64,000 nucleotides of DNA from Rugamonas sp045984285 (GCF_045984285.3 NZ_JBJQIK030000008.1:62001-126000); one strand, 5' to 3'; positions 1 to 7,810 are shown, numbered from the stretch's first letter. The notes: generated from the letters alone by a model not told the origin. Numbers and translations: made by a program.

Positions 1-181
1 ATAAGGCTGGCTTATTTCCACTGACGGTACTAGGTTTTTTGACCAAAACCTTAGCCCTACCTATGTCAGAGCTATTTTTTTTCTTTTGCGCAAACGCTTC
101 AACAGACTCTGCTTCGCCTCGCGAAATAGCAGCGGCCTCTTTCAAGCTCTTTGCAAGCAATTGAAACAACTTAGCATCCAT
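1..181 (-). CDS. Antitoxin of RelE/HigB-type pair, partial (C-terminus beyond left edge)
   Basis: About 60 N-terminal residues are visible, beginning MDAKLFQLLAKSLKEAAAIS and continuing to the window edge with no stop. The opening (M-D-x-K-L-F-x-x-L-x-x-S-x-K-E-A, then S-R-G-E) is typical of the small helix-turn-helix antitoxins encoded just downstream of RelE/HigB-like toxins; such proteins bind and neutralise the toxin and repress their own operon. The HTH part would lie outside the window, so the family call rests on the N-terminus and on the neighbour. The start is well supported: AAAGGAG lies six bases upstream of the ATG. It follows the toxin gene after an 85-base gap that contains a terminator-like hairpin. 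Base composition is lower in GC than the rest of the window, as expected for an acquired module. Confidence 0.7.
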   Translation of the reverse strand, partial: MDAKLFQLLAKSLKEAAAISRGEAESVEAFAQKKKNSSDIGRAKVLVKKPSTVSGNKPAL

Positions 182-202
182 GACGAACTCCTTTAAATGT
201 GC

Positions 203-236
203 AAAAACCCCAACCCGATCAAACGATCCGATTGGG
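203..236 (-). terminator. Terminator-like hairpin between toxin and antitoxin
   Basis: Read on the minus strand, two 12-base arms (225-236 and 209-220) pair at 11 of 12 positions including one wobble, around a GTTT loop, and are followed by G and five T. This is an intrinsic terminator shape placed after the toxin stop and before the antitoxin ribosome site. It could attenuate read-through into the antitoxin gene or simply end the toxin message. Confidence 0.5.
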
Positions 237-266
237 ATACTAGTAATCAGGGATTTTTGCTTGAAT

Positions 267-578
267 CTATATCTCCTTAACCAGATTGCTTAAAATCTTC
301 AATTCCGCGTCACTCAAATCATCTGAACCGGACTTCTCATAGGCCAGAAGAAAATAAATCTGATCTGCACTAGCCTTGTAATAATAAATAGCTCGCGCAC
401 CACCACTCTTACCTTGACTACCAACGGCAAAGCGGATCTTACGAACACCACCTCCACCTCTAATAACCTTCCCTGCATTCGGGTTTTTTAAAATTTCGTT
501 TTGTAACTGTCTGAATTCTTCTTCAGTTGCTATTTTTTCGATACAACTCTTGAAGGTCGGTGTCTCGATCAGGACCAT
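267..578 (-). CDS. RelE/HigB-like type II toxin
   Basis: A 103-residue protein of the RelE/ParE superfamily, the size usual for these mRNA-targeting or gyrase-targeting toxins. The pattern is characteristic of the HigB2/RelE (PF06296-type) branch: an N-terminal stretch with LQNEILKNPNAGKVIRGGGGVRKIRFA (the central beta-strand region with V-I-x-G-x-G-G-V-R-K-I-R), then GGARAIYYY and IYFLLAYEKS, and a C-terminal helix DDLSDAELKILSNLVKEI. The start at 578 is the only good ATG. It precedes its antitoxin, the order seen in higBA-type modules rather than relBE. The three palindromic repeats upstream are probable autoregulatory operators. Function (ribosome-dependent mRNA cleavage) is family knowledge; the exact target is not visible. 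Confidence 0.85.
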   Translation of the reverse strand: MVLIETPTFKSCIEKIATEEEFRQLQNEILKNPNAGKVIRGGGGVRKIRFAVGSQGKSGGARAIYYYKASADQIYFLLAYEKSGSDDLSDAELKILSNLVKEI

Positions 579-656
579 GGATTCTCCTAACTAACTCGGC
601 GCGGCTCCTTATGCGCTATCTTTTTCATCCCTATATTCGCTCATTGTCACTTTGAC

Positions 657-740
657 TATACGCCATTGGCGTTCCATAGTGCATAGAATATACGCCACTG
701 ACGTACAACGCAAGTGTTTTTTGTACGTCAGCGGCGGATA
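657..740. promoter_or_regulatory. Three-copy operator array of the toxin-antitoxin operon
   Basis: Three related repeats lie upstream of the toxin: TATACGCCATTGGCGT (657-672, containing the perfect palindrome ACGCCA-T-TGGCGT at 659-671), TATACGCCACTGACGTA (689-705) and, inverted, TATCCGCCGCTGACGTA (minus strand, 724-740). The last two also form a 20-base inverted repeat (689-708 with 721-740, 18 matches) around a 12-base spacer. Multiple palindromes in front of a toxin-antitoxin operon are the normal binding sites for the antitoxin or toxin-antitoxin complex. Confidence 0.6.
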
Positions 741-768
741 GCCAGTTAGTAAAAGGCGATTGGTGCAC

Positions 769-2754
769 TCAGAAGTGCGAGCGCACGCCGATCACGAAGT
801 TACGGCCCGGCAGCGGCGAGATATCTTTCAGCACCGAGGTCGAGAGGCGGATGTCTTCGTTCGTGAGGTTCTTCGCCAGCAGGAACCAGGTCAGCTCCTG
901 CTTGCCGATCATCTGGGTATAGGAGAGGTTGGCGTTCACCTGATTGTAGGAAGGCGTGGTGGTGGTTTCGAAGGACGCCAGGCGGTCCTGGCCGTCCGCG
1001 TGCACCAGCGACAGGCCGCCGCGCCACGCTCCCTCTCGGTAGCCGATGCTGGCGCCCACTCGCTTGGCGGGCTGCAGGGGCAGGCTGCCGCCCGCGTCCA
1101 GCTTGCCTTGCGAGCCATCGGCGAACAGGCGGCCGGACCAGCCCGCCCCCTGCGCGTTATACGTGATTTCGCCTTCCGCACCGTGGATGGTGGCGTTGGC
1201 TTGCTGGTAGATGCGTTCGCGCAGTTCGTCGCCCGGATTGCCTTCGTCATCCAGCAGGTTGCCGGTGATGTGGCCGAAGATGAAGTCGCGCACCTTGTTC
1301 TCGAAGATGTTCGCCTTCCAGCGCACCAGGCCGCGGGTTTTCTGTACGCTCAGCTCGGCATTGCGCGAAGCTTCTTTCCTGAAGTTGGGATTGCCCACGT
1401 CGAAGGTCACGGTGGCGTCGTGCGGGCCGTTCGAATACAGCTCTTCCGTGGCCGGCGCACGCTCGGCATAGGACAGGGTCAGGCCCGCGGCATAGCCGGG
1501 GGTGAACATCCACTGCCCGCCCACCGAGCCGGACTTCAGGTTGAAGGAGCGGCGCAGGCTGCCTTCCGGGGTGCGCTCCACCGATTCCACACGCACACCC
1601 GCGCTCAGCACCACGGGGCCGATGGTCTTTTCTTCCACCAGGAAGGCCGCCGCCGATTTGGAGTGCGTGACCGGCACGGTCTCGGCCACACCGTCCGGGC
1701 TCAGGCCGGAGAAGTGGGTGTTCTCGGTCTGGATGCCGAAGGAGCCGCGCATGCCGGCAAGCGGCTTGTGCGTCATTTCCGCGCGGGTTTCGAGCGAGCG
1801 GTTCTTGAAGATGACTGCCGGATCGTTTTCCTCATTCAGTTCCGCGTGCTCGTAGCTGGTGTAGCCCGCCTTGAACTTGAAAGACTCGATGCCGTCGAAG
1901 GGATTGCGCACCAGGCTGTCGAAGTCGTAGCGCGTCTGCTTCTGGTCGATGCGCGAGCCTTCTTCGCTCGGAATGCCGTACAGATTGCTCAGGTGCGAAG
2001 CGGAGAGGCCGGCAAAGCCCCAGTCCGCGATATAGGAGCCGCCGATGCCCACATTGCGTTCCTTGGTGGCCGAATGCGACAGGCGGCCGGTGCCGGATTC
2101 GGGATCGTCCAGCACGCGGCTGCCGGGAATCTTGTAGTCGTCCGTGTTGCGGATATTGCCGTCCGCATGCCAGCCGAACCGGCCGACGGAACCGTCGATG
2201 GTGCCGGAGGCGTTCTTGCCGCTGTCCACCGTGCTGTAGCGGGTTTCGACCTGGCCGGTGACTTCCTTTTCCAGCGCGGTAGGAATGCGTTCGTTGACCA
2301 CGTTCACCAGGCCGCCGATGGCGCCGGAACCATACAGCAGCGCAGCCGGGCCGCGCAGGATTTCGATCTGGCGCGCCACCGCGCCTTCGGCCGACACGGC
2401 ATGGTCGTTGGACAGGCCGGACACGTCGGACACGGCCATGCCGTTCTCCAGCATCTTCACGCGCGAGCCTTCCAGGCCGCGGATGATGGGGCGCGAGGCG
2501 CCGGCGCCGAAAGCGGAAGCGGATACACCCAGTTCCTCGGACAGGGTCTCGCCCAGCGAGCTGCCGACCTTGTCGCGCAGCTCGTCGCCGGACAGCACCT
2601 TGGCCGGGGTGAGGATCTGGTCCGCCTCCGCGCTGCGGAAGGGGTTGGCGGTAACAACGACCTTGGGCATGACAGCATCCGTGGCCTGTGCCAGGGACAG
2701 CGTGGAGAAGGTGGACAGCACTGCAGTAGCAAGCAGGGAGCGCTTGATGATCAT
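769..2754 (-). CDS. ZnuD-like TonB-dependent outer-membrane receptor
   Basis: A 661-residue receptor: signal peptide (about 1-22, cut after LSLAQA), TonB box VVVTANP near residue 33, a plug domain (ILRGPAALLYGSGAIGGLVNVV is cut here to its core RGPAALLYGSGAIGG, about 135-150), then a 22-strand-type barrel ending in aromatic F. Plug and barrel landmarks (SNDHAVSAEGA; RAPATEELYSNGPHDATVTF-type strand; IHGAEGEI) match the ZnuD family of zinc receptors. The His/Asp-rich surface loop that neisserial ZnuD uses to catch zinc is not present, so the metal or ligand is uncertain. AGAGG precedes the ATG at 2754. The upstream small gene with a C-x-x-C pair supports a metal-uptake role. No Zur box was recognised. 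Confidence 0.85.
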   Translation of the reverse strand: MIIKRSLLATAVLSTFSTLSLAQATDAVMPKVVVTANPFRSAEADQILTPAKVLSGDELRDKVGSSLGETLSEELGVSASAFGAGASRPIIRGLEGSRVKMLENGMAVSDVSGLSNDHAVSAEGAVARQIEILRGPAALLYGSGAIGGLVNVVNERIPTALEKEVTGQVETRYSTVDSGKNASGTIDGSVGRFGWHADGNIRNTDDYKIPGSRVLDDPESGTGRLSHSATKERNVGIGGSYIADWGFAGLSASHLSNLYGIPSEEGSRIDQKQTRYDFDSLVRNPFDGIESFKFKAGYTSYEHAELNEENDPAVIFKNRSLETRAEMTHKPLAGMRGSFGIQTENTHFSGLSPDGVAETVPVTHSKSAAAFLVEEKTIGPVVLSAGVRVESVERTPEGSLRRSFNLKSGSVGGQWMFTPGYAAGLTLSYAERAPATEELYSNGPHDATVTFDVGNPNFRKEASRNAELSVQKTRGLVRWKANIFENKVRDFIFGHITGNLLDDEGNPGDELRERIYQQANATIHGAEGEITYNAQGAGWSGRLFADGSQGKLDAGGSLPLQPAKRVGASIGYREGAWRGGLSLVHADGQDRLASFETTTTPSYNQVNANLSYTQMIGKQELTWFLLAKNLTNEDIRLSTSVLKDISPLPGRNFVIGVRSHF

Positions 2755-2833
2755 ATAAACCTCTGACTCTTGAAAAAATACATGCGGCAGCCAGCGCTAC
2801 GCGAGCGCCGGCTGGATTGGCTGCGTGTTTTTT

Positions 2834-3169
2834 TCAGAGTGCGGGAGGGGCGCGCGAACGGAAGACGACCGTGGTGAGGCGGTCGAGGCGCTGATAGGCT
2901 TCAAAGCCGAGGTAGAAGGCCGGGGCGGCCACCACCTGCAGCCGGTGCATGCCGCCATTGATGGCAGAGGCCAGCTGCGAACCGACCAGGCACAGTTCGC
3001 ACAGCACATCGCTGAGCACCGGCGCGTCGCTGGCGGCCGAGACAAGCGACTGGGTGGCTGCCGGAACGTCCTTGATCCGAACCCAGTGCGAATACACGTG
3101 CGACTGCGTCGCCAACTGGGACATCAGCAGCGAGAACGCAATCAGCAGTGGCAACAGGCGACGTAACAT
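2834..3169 (-). CDS. Small exported DUF2946-like protein
   Basis: A 111-residue protein with an N-terminal hydrophobic signal/anchor (LLPLLIAFSLLMSQ, residues 5-18), a C-E-L-C motif near residue 57 and the C-terminal R-S-R-A-P-P-A that recurs in DUF2946-type proteins found beside metal-linked TonB receptors. It lies 79 bases upstream of the ZnuD-like receptor on the same strand, so the two are probably co-transcribed. Its biochemical role is unknown; a periplasmic metal-handling accessory is an inference from context and the Cys pair. Confidence 0.65.
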   Translation of the reverse strand: MLRRLLPLLIAFSLLMSQLATQSHVYSHWVRIKDVPAATQSLVSAASDAPVLSDVLCELCLVGSQLASAINGGMHRLQVVAAPAFYLGFEAYQRLDRLTTVVFRSRAPPAL

Positions 3170-3207
3170 GGACGGCTTGGGATGAAAGTGCGGCTATTCT
3201 AACCGCA

Positions 3208-3729
3208 TTAGGCCGGATTATGCACGGCCTTGCATCGTTCGAGCAGCAGGCCGTGGATGCGGCCCAGCTCGGCGCTCAGCTGTCCATGCCGGGCAACAAG
3301 CTCGTCCACGTGCTGCTGTTCGCCCGGCAGGCCGTCCTGCCTGCCCTGTTCGGCCAGCAGGGCGTAGCGTACCTCGGCCTGGTTCTTCTCCCAGTCGGTC
3401 ATATGAATGGCAAGGTCGATGCGTTTCAGCTCGGCGCGCAGCTGGGCCGCCTCCTGCGCCGACACCAGGCCGTGCGTCGCGGACGCCACGATGGCCTTGT
3501 CCAGCACGTTGCGCGCGCGGGTGTGGGCGCAGGACAGCTGCTGGTCCCGCACCGCTTTCGAACACAGGCCGACGCGCACCATGCCGGGGTCGCTCTCAAC
3601 CGCTCCATCACGGCGCCGGATGCCGTTCTCATCCATGAGCACCCGTTCATGCACCAGCCGGCATGGCAGCGCGCGCAGCGCGGCCAGCTCGGCGTGCAAG
3701 GTGGACAGGGTTGGGGTTTCCGTTTTCAT
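3208..3729 (-). CDS. Hypothetical protein, coiled-coil-like
   Basis: The frame is open further upstream, but the ATG at 3729 (MKTETPTLSTL) gives a 173-residue soluble protein that does not run into the neighbouring GH43 gene. It is rich in charged and Leu/Ala helices (AQEAAQLRAELKRIDLAIHM; LVARHGQLSAELGRIHGLLLE), with the pattern of a helical or coiled-coil protein, and carries the segment LVHERVLMDENGIRRRDG near residue 21. No family is recognised, and no signal peptide or membrane segment is seen. The ribosome site is weak, so a start a few codons upstream remains possible. Confidence 0.6.
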   Translation of the reverse strand: MKTETPTLSTLHAELAALRALPCRLVHERVLMDENGIRRRDGAVESDPGMVRVGLCSKAVRDQQLSCAHTRARNVLDKAIVASATHGLVSAQEAAQLRAELKRIDLAIHMTDWEKNQAEVRYALLAEQGRQDGLPGEQQHVDELVARHGQLSAELGRIHGLLLERCKAVHNPA

Positions 3730-3779
3730 ACGGGCAGCATACCTGCGCAAGCCTGGCCGCACAACGGCCGGCGGCCGGC

Positions 3780-5414
3780 TCAGGGCGCGACGCGGAAGTA
3801 ATCGATGTCCGCGTAGCCGCTGCCCGCCTTGCTGCCGACGCTGAACAGGCCCATCTGCGCCCCCACCCAGCGCCCGCGGGTGAGGGCGAACGCCGCACCG
3901 GCCGGGCTGTAGCGCCTGTCGTCCGTGCTGTAGAAGAAGCTGGCCTGGCCCGCCTCCACCCGCATGCGCAGGAAGATGGCCGATGGCGCCTCCTCCAGCA
4001 CCGTCGTCACTTCCTCCTTGCACGACAGCGCGGCAGAGCCCGTGTCCACCTTGGGGTCAGGCACCTTTGTGGACACGGACTGGACTGTGCAGCGGGCCAG
4101 CACCAGCTGGCTGCGTCCGGCGTGCTGGCGCAGGCCGAGCCAGGCGGCGCCGAGGGCGTTCATGATGAGGCCGGCACGGTCGCCTTCGGCTGCCGATTTC
4201 AGTTCGATACGGGTATCCACCGTGAATGCCGGGGCCGGCAGCTTTTGTGTGAGGATGCTGGCGGCGCGGCGCACGGCGTCGTCCGGCGCGGCCTGGGTAT
4301 GCAGGCGCAGCCAGCCGGGACGGGCCGACAGCGAATACTGCCCGGGCCGGGGATTGGCATTCCATTGCCATTGCAGGCCCAGCCTGTTCCCCTCGAATTC
4401 ATCGCCGGCGGCAGGCGCGGTCACGGGCTGGCCGCTGATGGGCTTGCGCCATTGCGGCACCGGGTTGCCAGCCTGCCCCATCAGCGGCCAGTCGTCCTGC
4501 CACTGCATGGGCTGGAGGTGGACGATGCGGCCGTAGGCCTGCCGGTCCTGGAAGTGGAAGAACCAGTCGCTGCCGTCCTGCGCCCTCACCCATGCGCCCT
4601 GATGCGGGCCGTTGACCGGCGTTGCCCCCTGTTCAAGCACGATGCGCACCTCGTAGGGGCCTTCGATGCTGCGCGAGCGGAACACGCTCTGCCAGCCCTC
4701 TTCCACGCCGCCCGCCGGCGCGAAGACGTAGTACCAGCCGTTTTGCTTGTAGAGCTTGGGGCCTTCCAGGGTGCGATAGCCTTTGAGCTGGTTGCCGTCG
4801 ATGACGATTTTGCCTTGTTCATCGAGCAGGCGGCTGCCGTCCGGCGCCATGGCGCGCAGCGTGAGCACATTGTTGAAGCCGGCGCGGCTCCTGGCCCAGG
4901 CATGCAGCAGCCAGGCCTTGCCGTCATCGTCCCACAGCGGCGTGGGATCGATGATGCCTTTGCCGGGCAGCAGCAGGTGCGGTGCCGTCCATGGACCGGC
5001 GAAGTTCTCCGCCGTCATCACGTAAACGCCGAAATCCGGATCAGGATAAAAGATCCAGAACTTGCCGTCGTGGTAGCGCAGGCAGGGCGCCCACACGCCT
5101 TCGCCATAGCGCGGCTGGGAGAAAGGGGCATCCGGCACCAGGCGCGGCAGGGCGTGGCCGACGAGGGACCAGTTCACCATGTCCTTCGAGCTCAGCAGCG
5201 GCAGGCCGGGCACGCTGTTGAAGCTGGAGGCCGTCATGTAATAGGTGTCGCCGACGCGGATCACGTCCGGGTCGGAATAGTCGGCATGCAGGATGGGGTT
5301 GCGGTAGCTGCCGTCGCCCGCGTCCGCGTTCCATGCGGCGCGCGGCGCCTGTGCATGGGAAGAAGCAGCCAACGCGGCGAGCAGGCAGAAGATGGCAACG
5401 CGTGCGAGTTTCAT
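3780..5414 (-). CDS. GH43 glycoside hydrolase with C-terminal beta-sandwich
   Basis: A secreted 544-residue enzyme (signal peptide 1-22, ...ASSHA-QA). Residues about 36-320 are a GH43 five-bladed propeller with the expected triad: base Asp48 in YSDPD, Asp156 in IDPTP and acid Glu217 in LEGPK. The C-terminal 200 residues form the concanavalin-like beta-xylosidase C2 domain (EFEGNRLGLQWQWN ... ARPGWLRLHT). Family members cleave arabinosides, xylosides or galactans; the exact substrate cannot be read off. A 39-bp palindromic repeat lies inside the C-terminal domain and is translated in frame as about 13 residues (446-458, SVSTKVPDPKVDT). Two TTTGG...CCAAA-type palindromes sit immediately upstream. 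Confidence 0.88.
   Translation of the reverse strand: MKLARVAIFCLLAALAASSHAQAPRAAWNADAGDGSYRNPILHADYSDPDVIRVGDTYYMTASSFNSVPGLPLLSSKDMVNWSLVGHALPRLVPDAPFSQPRYGEGVWAPCLRYHDGKFWIFYPDPDFGVYVMTAENFAGPWTAPHLLLPGKGIIDPTPLWDDDGKAWLLHAWARSRAGFNNVLTLRAMAPDGSRLLDEQGKIVIDGNQLKGYRTLEGPKLYKQNGWYYVFAPAGGVEEGWQSVFRSRSIEGPYEVRIVLEQGATPVNGPHQGAWVRAQDGSDWFFHFQDRQAYGRIVHLQPMQWQDDWPLMGQAGNPVPQWRKPISGQPVTAPAAGDEFEGNRLGLQWQWNANPRPGQYSLSARPGWLRLHTQAAPDDAVRRAASILTQKLPAPAFTVDTRIELKSAAEGDRAGLIMNALGAAWLGLRQHAGRSQLVLARCTVQSVSTKVPDPKVDTGSAALSCKEEVTTVLEEAPSAIFLRMRVEAGQASFFYSTDDRRYSPAGAAFALTRGRWVGAQMGLFSVGSKAGSGYADIDYFRVAP
4040..4078. repeat. 39-bp palindromic repeat (type A) inside GH43 coding sequence
   Basis: Arms CCGTGTCCAC (4040-4049) and GTGGACACGG (4069-4078) flank a core TTGGGGTCAGGCACC. 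A second copy with the same arms and the same 39-bp length occurs at 34680-34718 between trmB and the HIRAN gene. Here it lies wholly within an open reading frame and its length is a multiple of three. Confidence 0.8.
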
Positions 5415-5429
5415 GGGCTGAAGTGGGAG

Positions 5430-5465
5430 TTTGGTCAGGCCAAATCCTAAACTGGCTAGGCCAAA
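5430..5465. promoter_or_regulatory. Tandem palindromic operator candidates upstream of GH43
   Basis: TTTGGTCAGGCCAAA (5430-5444) and CTGGCTAGGCCAAA (5452-5465) are related imperfect palindromes 21 bp apart, i.e. two helical turns, in the 142-bp gap between the divergent GH43 and retropepsin genes. The TTGGTC/GGCCAA form resembles GntR/FadR-family sites. They begin 15 bp from the GH43 start codon. Confidence 0.4.
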
Positions 5466-5556
5466 GACACAAGCCTCTCATGCGCAGTGAGAATTTGAGA
5501 GCTTCTGGAGGGCATCTGGGGCGCATAATTGCGTTCTCACCAATACTCTATCCATC

Positions 5557-6495
5557 ATGAAACTGTTTCGCTCCATCATGCTTGCCGCCGCGCTCGGACT
5601 CCCGACGCTGGCACTGGCACAGAACAGCTGCAAATTTACTGAACTGCTGAATCTCCCGGTTTCCAAGATGAAGAACAGGGTTTCGCTGGAAGTCGCTGGC
5701 GAAATTAATGGCAAACCCGTCAGCATGGGCCTGAGTACCGGAACCTTCCGGACCTTCGTGATGCGGCCTGAAATGGAAAAACAGGGCGTGCCTCTCGAAG
5801 AAACAAGGGATAGCGTGCGCAATACCAAGGGCCGGCAGCTGGTGTACGAAGCGCTGCTGCGCGACGTTTCCATCGGTCCGCTGCGCAGCGAGAACCAGCG
5901 CTTCCCTGTCGTTCAGCCGGCCTCCCACACCGCATTTGCCGCCGTGCTCGGCGCCGACTTCCTGCTGCAGACAGATGTGGAGCTGTTCCTGAGCAAGGGA
6001 CAGGTCAAATTCTTCCGGGCGGCAGACTGCGCCGACCGCGGCTTGTCGTATTGGGATCCGGATGCCATCGTCGTGCCCCTGCTGAGGAAGGACCGCGACG
6101 CCCGTCCGCTGATCGATGTGACGATCAATGGCGTGAAGGGCCGTGCCTTGCTCGATACGGGAGCCGCACGATCGACGGTACTGCTGCATTTCGCCCGGCT
6201 GGCAGGGTTTGATCCGCACAAGGCCAAGGAAACCGCGAAGTACTTCGACGCTTTCCAGCCGGAAGACGTCAAGCTATGGAAAGGCGATTTCGTGGAATTC
6301 GCCATCGACAGCGAAGTTATCCGCCAGCCGGAACTGGTGGTGAGCTCCCGCATGCGCGACCGCGATAGCGCCTATGACATGATCCTGGGCCTTGATTTCC
6401 TGATGGCGCACCGTATCCTCATCTCCGTCAGCCAGGAAAAAGTCTATCTCAGCTATGTGGGGGGCGATGTATTTTCCAGCGCCAATAAGTGGTAG
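5557..6495 (+). CDS. Tandem retropepsin-like aspartic protease fold protein
   Basis: A secreted 312-residue protein (signal peptide 1-22, TLALA-QN). It contains two copies of a retropepsin-like fold. The second (about 183-300) has the active-site triplet Asp200-Thr-Gly in LLDTGAARST and the closing motif ILGLDFL. The first (about 43-155) keeps the matching framework (MGLSTGTFRT and VLGADFLLQ), but the catalytic Asp is replaced by Ser60. Retroviral-type proteases need two Asp-bearing lobes, so either this acts as a dimer through the second lobe or the protein is a degenerate single-chain form. No neighbour points to a substrate. ATG at 5557 is the natural start. Confidence 0.75.
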   Translation: MKLFRSIMLAAALGLPTLALAQNSCKFTELLNLPVSKMKNRVSLEVAGEINGKPVSMGLSTGTFRTFVMRPEMEKQGVPLEETRDSVRNTKGRQLVYEALLRDVSIGPLRSENQRFPVVQPASHTAFAAVLGADFLLQTDVELFLSKGQVKFFRAADCADRGLSYWDPDAIVVPLLRKDRDARPLIDVTINGVKGRALLDTGAARSTVLLHFARLAGFDPHKAKETAKYFDAFQPEDVKLWKGDFVEFAIDSEVIRQPELVVSSRMRDRDSAYDMILGLDFLMAHRILISVSQEKVYLSYVGGDVFSSANKW

Positions 6496-6571
6496 GCCTT
6501 ATGTGAACTGAGGAGCAGACGGCTGGGCATGGCGGGGCGACAATACCTTATCGAAGCCATCGTTGATCACC

Positions 6572-7810
6572 ATGCCCGATCGAGATCCCGCCCGGCGCTT
6601 GCGCCGGAACCGGCAGCTGGCGACAGGCCTGCTGGTGTTGATGACAATGCTGTTTCTCGCTGCCCGCTCGCAGGAGCAGCACTACCCCTGGCTCGCCTTC
6701 GTGGCGGCGTTCGCGGAAGCCGCGATGGTCGGCGCGCTGGCCGACTGGTTTGCGGTGACGGCCCTGTTCCGCCATCCGCTCGGCCTGCCGATTCCGCACA
6801 CGGCCATCATCCCGCGCAACAAGGACCGCATCGGCGCCAATATCGCGGACTTCCTCGAACATAATTTCATCACGCATGAAGTGCTGCGCAGCGAACTGGC
6901 GCAGGTGGATTTCGCCGGCGCCGCAGCGCGCTGGCTGGCGCAGGAGCAGAACAGCCGCGCCGTGGCCGAAAAACTGGCGGGAACGGTGCCCCTGCTGCTG
7001 CGCATGGTGGAGGACCGCGATGCGGGCGAGTTCGTGCGCAAGGCCATGGCGTCCGCGCTGCGCGAGGTGCAGCTGGCGCCGATGGCCGCCAACATCCTGT
7101 CCGTGCTGGTGGCGGGCCGCCAGCATGTGCGCATGCTGCAGCGTGTGCTCGGCATCGTCGCCCGCACGCTGGACGAGAACCGCGACTACCTGCGCCAGAA
7201 AGTCCATGAGCACAGCCCGCGCTGGATGCCGCGCGCCATCGACGACAAGTTCTTCGAACGCCTGATGAACGGCCTGCAAAGCATCCTGGACGACCTGGGC
7301 GACGAGGACAGCGAATGGCGAGCCCGCTTCCAGCAGGCGCTGGATGAACTGATCGAACAGCTGGCGCACTCCCCGGAATATGAAGAGAAGCTGCGCGGCT
7401 GGCTCGCTGCCGGCCTGGCGCATCCGGTGTTCCGCGATTACGTACGCGATGTGTGGGAAGACATCCGCGAGCGCCTGCATGCGGAAGCCGCCGATCCCGC
7501 ATTGCGCATCACCGCGCATGTGCAGCGCGCGCTGGCTGCATTCGCGCGCACGCTGCAGGAGGACGCGGCGGCGCGCGAGCGCCTGAACGGCTGGCTGCGC
7601 GGCTTCACCACGGACGCGGTGGTGGAACGGCGCGGCCTGATTGTGGCCGTGGTGCAGCGCGTGATCGATAAATGGGACGCGCAGACCATTTCGCAGAAGG
7701 TGGAACTGTACCTGGGCAGCGACCTGCAGTTCATCCGCATCAACGGCACCCTGGTGGGCGGGATGGTGGGCCTGCTGCTGTATTGCGTGTCCCTGCTGCT
7801 TACCCGCTGA
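6572..7810 (+). CDS. DUF445 (YjiN-like) membrane protein
   Basis: A 412-residue protein of the DUF445 family. It has an N-terminal membrane helix (LATGLLVLMTMLFLAA), the highly conserved DUF445 signature WLAFVAAFAEAAMVGALADW followed by FAVTALFRHPLG and IPHTAIIPRNKDRIG, a long helical middle section and a C-terminal membrane segment (GGMVGLLLYCVSLLL). The function of the family is not established. The frame also opens at a TTG at 6563, but the ATG at 6572 (MPDRDPARR) is preferred. It converges with the LysR gene, overlapping it by 11 bases at the stops. Confidence 0.85.
   Translation: MPDRDPARRLRRNRQLATGLLVLMTMLFLAARSQEQHYPWLAFVAAFAEAAMVGALADWFAVTALFRHPLGLPIPHTAIIPRNKDRIGANIADFLEHNFITHEVLRSELAQVDFAGAAARWLAQEQNSRAVAEKLAGTVPLLLRMVEDRDAGEFVRKAMASALREVQLAPMAANILSVLVAGRQHVRMLQRVLGIVARTLDENRDYLRQKVHEHSPRWMPRAIDDKFFERLMNGLQSILDDLGDEDSEWRARFQQALDELIEQLAHSPEYEEKLRGWLAAGLAHPVFRDYVRDVWEDIRERLHAEAADPALRITAHVQRALAAFARTLQEDAAARERLNGWLRGFTTDAVVERRGLIVAVVQRVIDKWDAQTISQKVELYLGSDLQFIRINGTLVGGMVGLLLYCVSLLLTR

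Noticed and set aside
657..740. Possible attachment site or IS end at the left operator repeats
   Set aside because: No transposase or integrase is present and the repeats fit TA operators better.
760..2766. Long plus-strand open frame of 668 codons opposite the ZnuD-like receptor
   Set aside because: GC-rich antisense shadow; the minus strand shows a complete receptor with signal peptide, plug and barrel.
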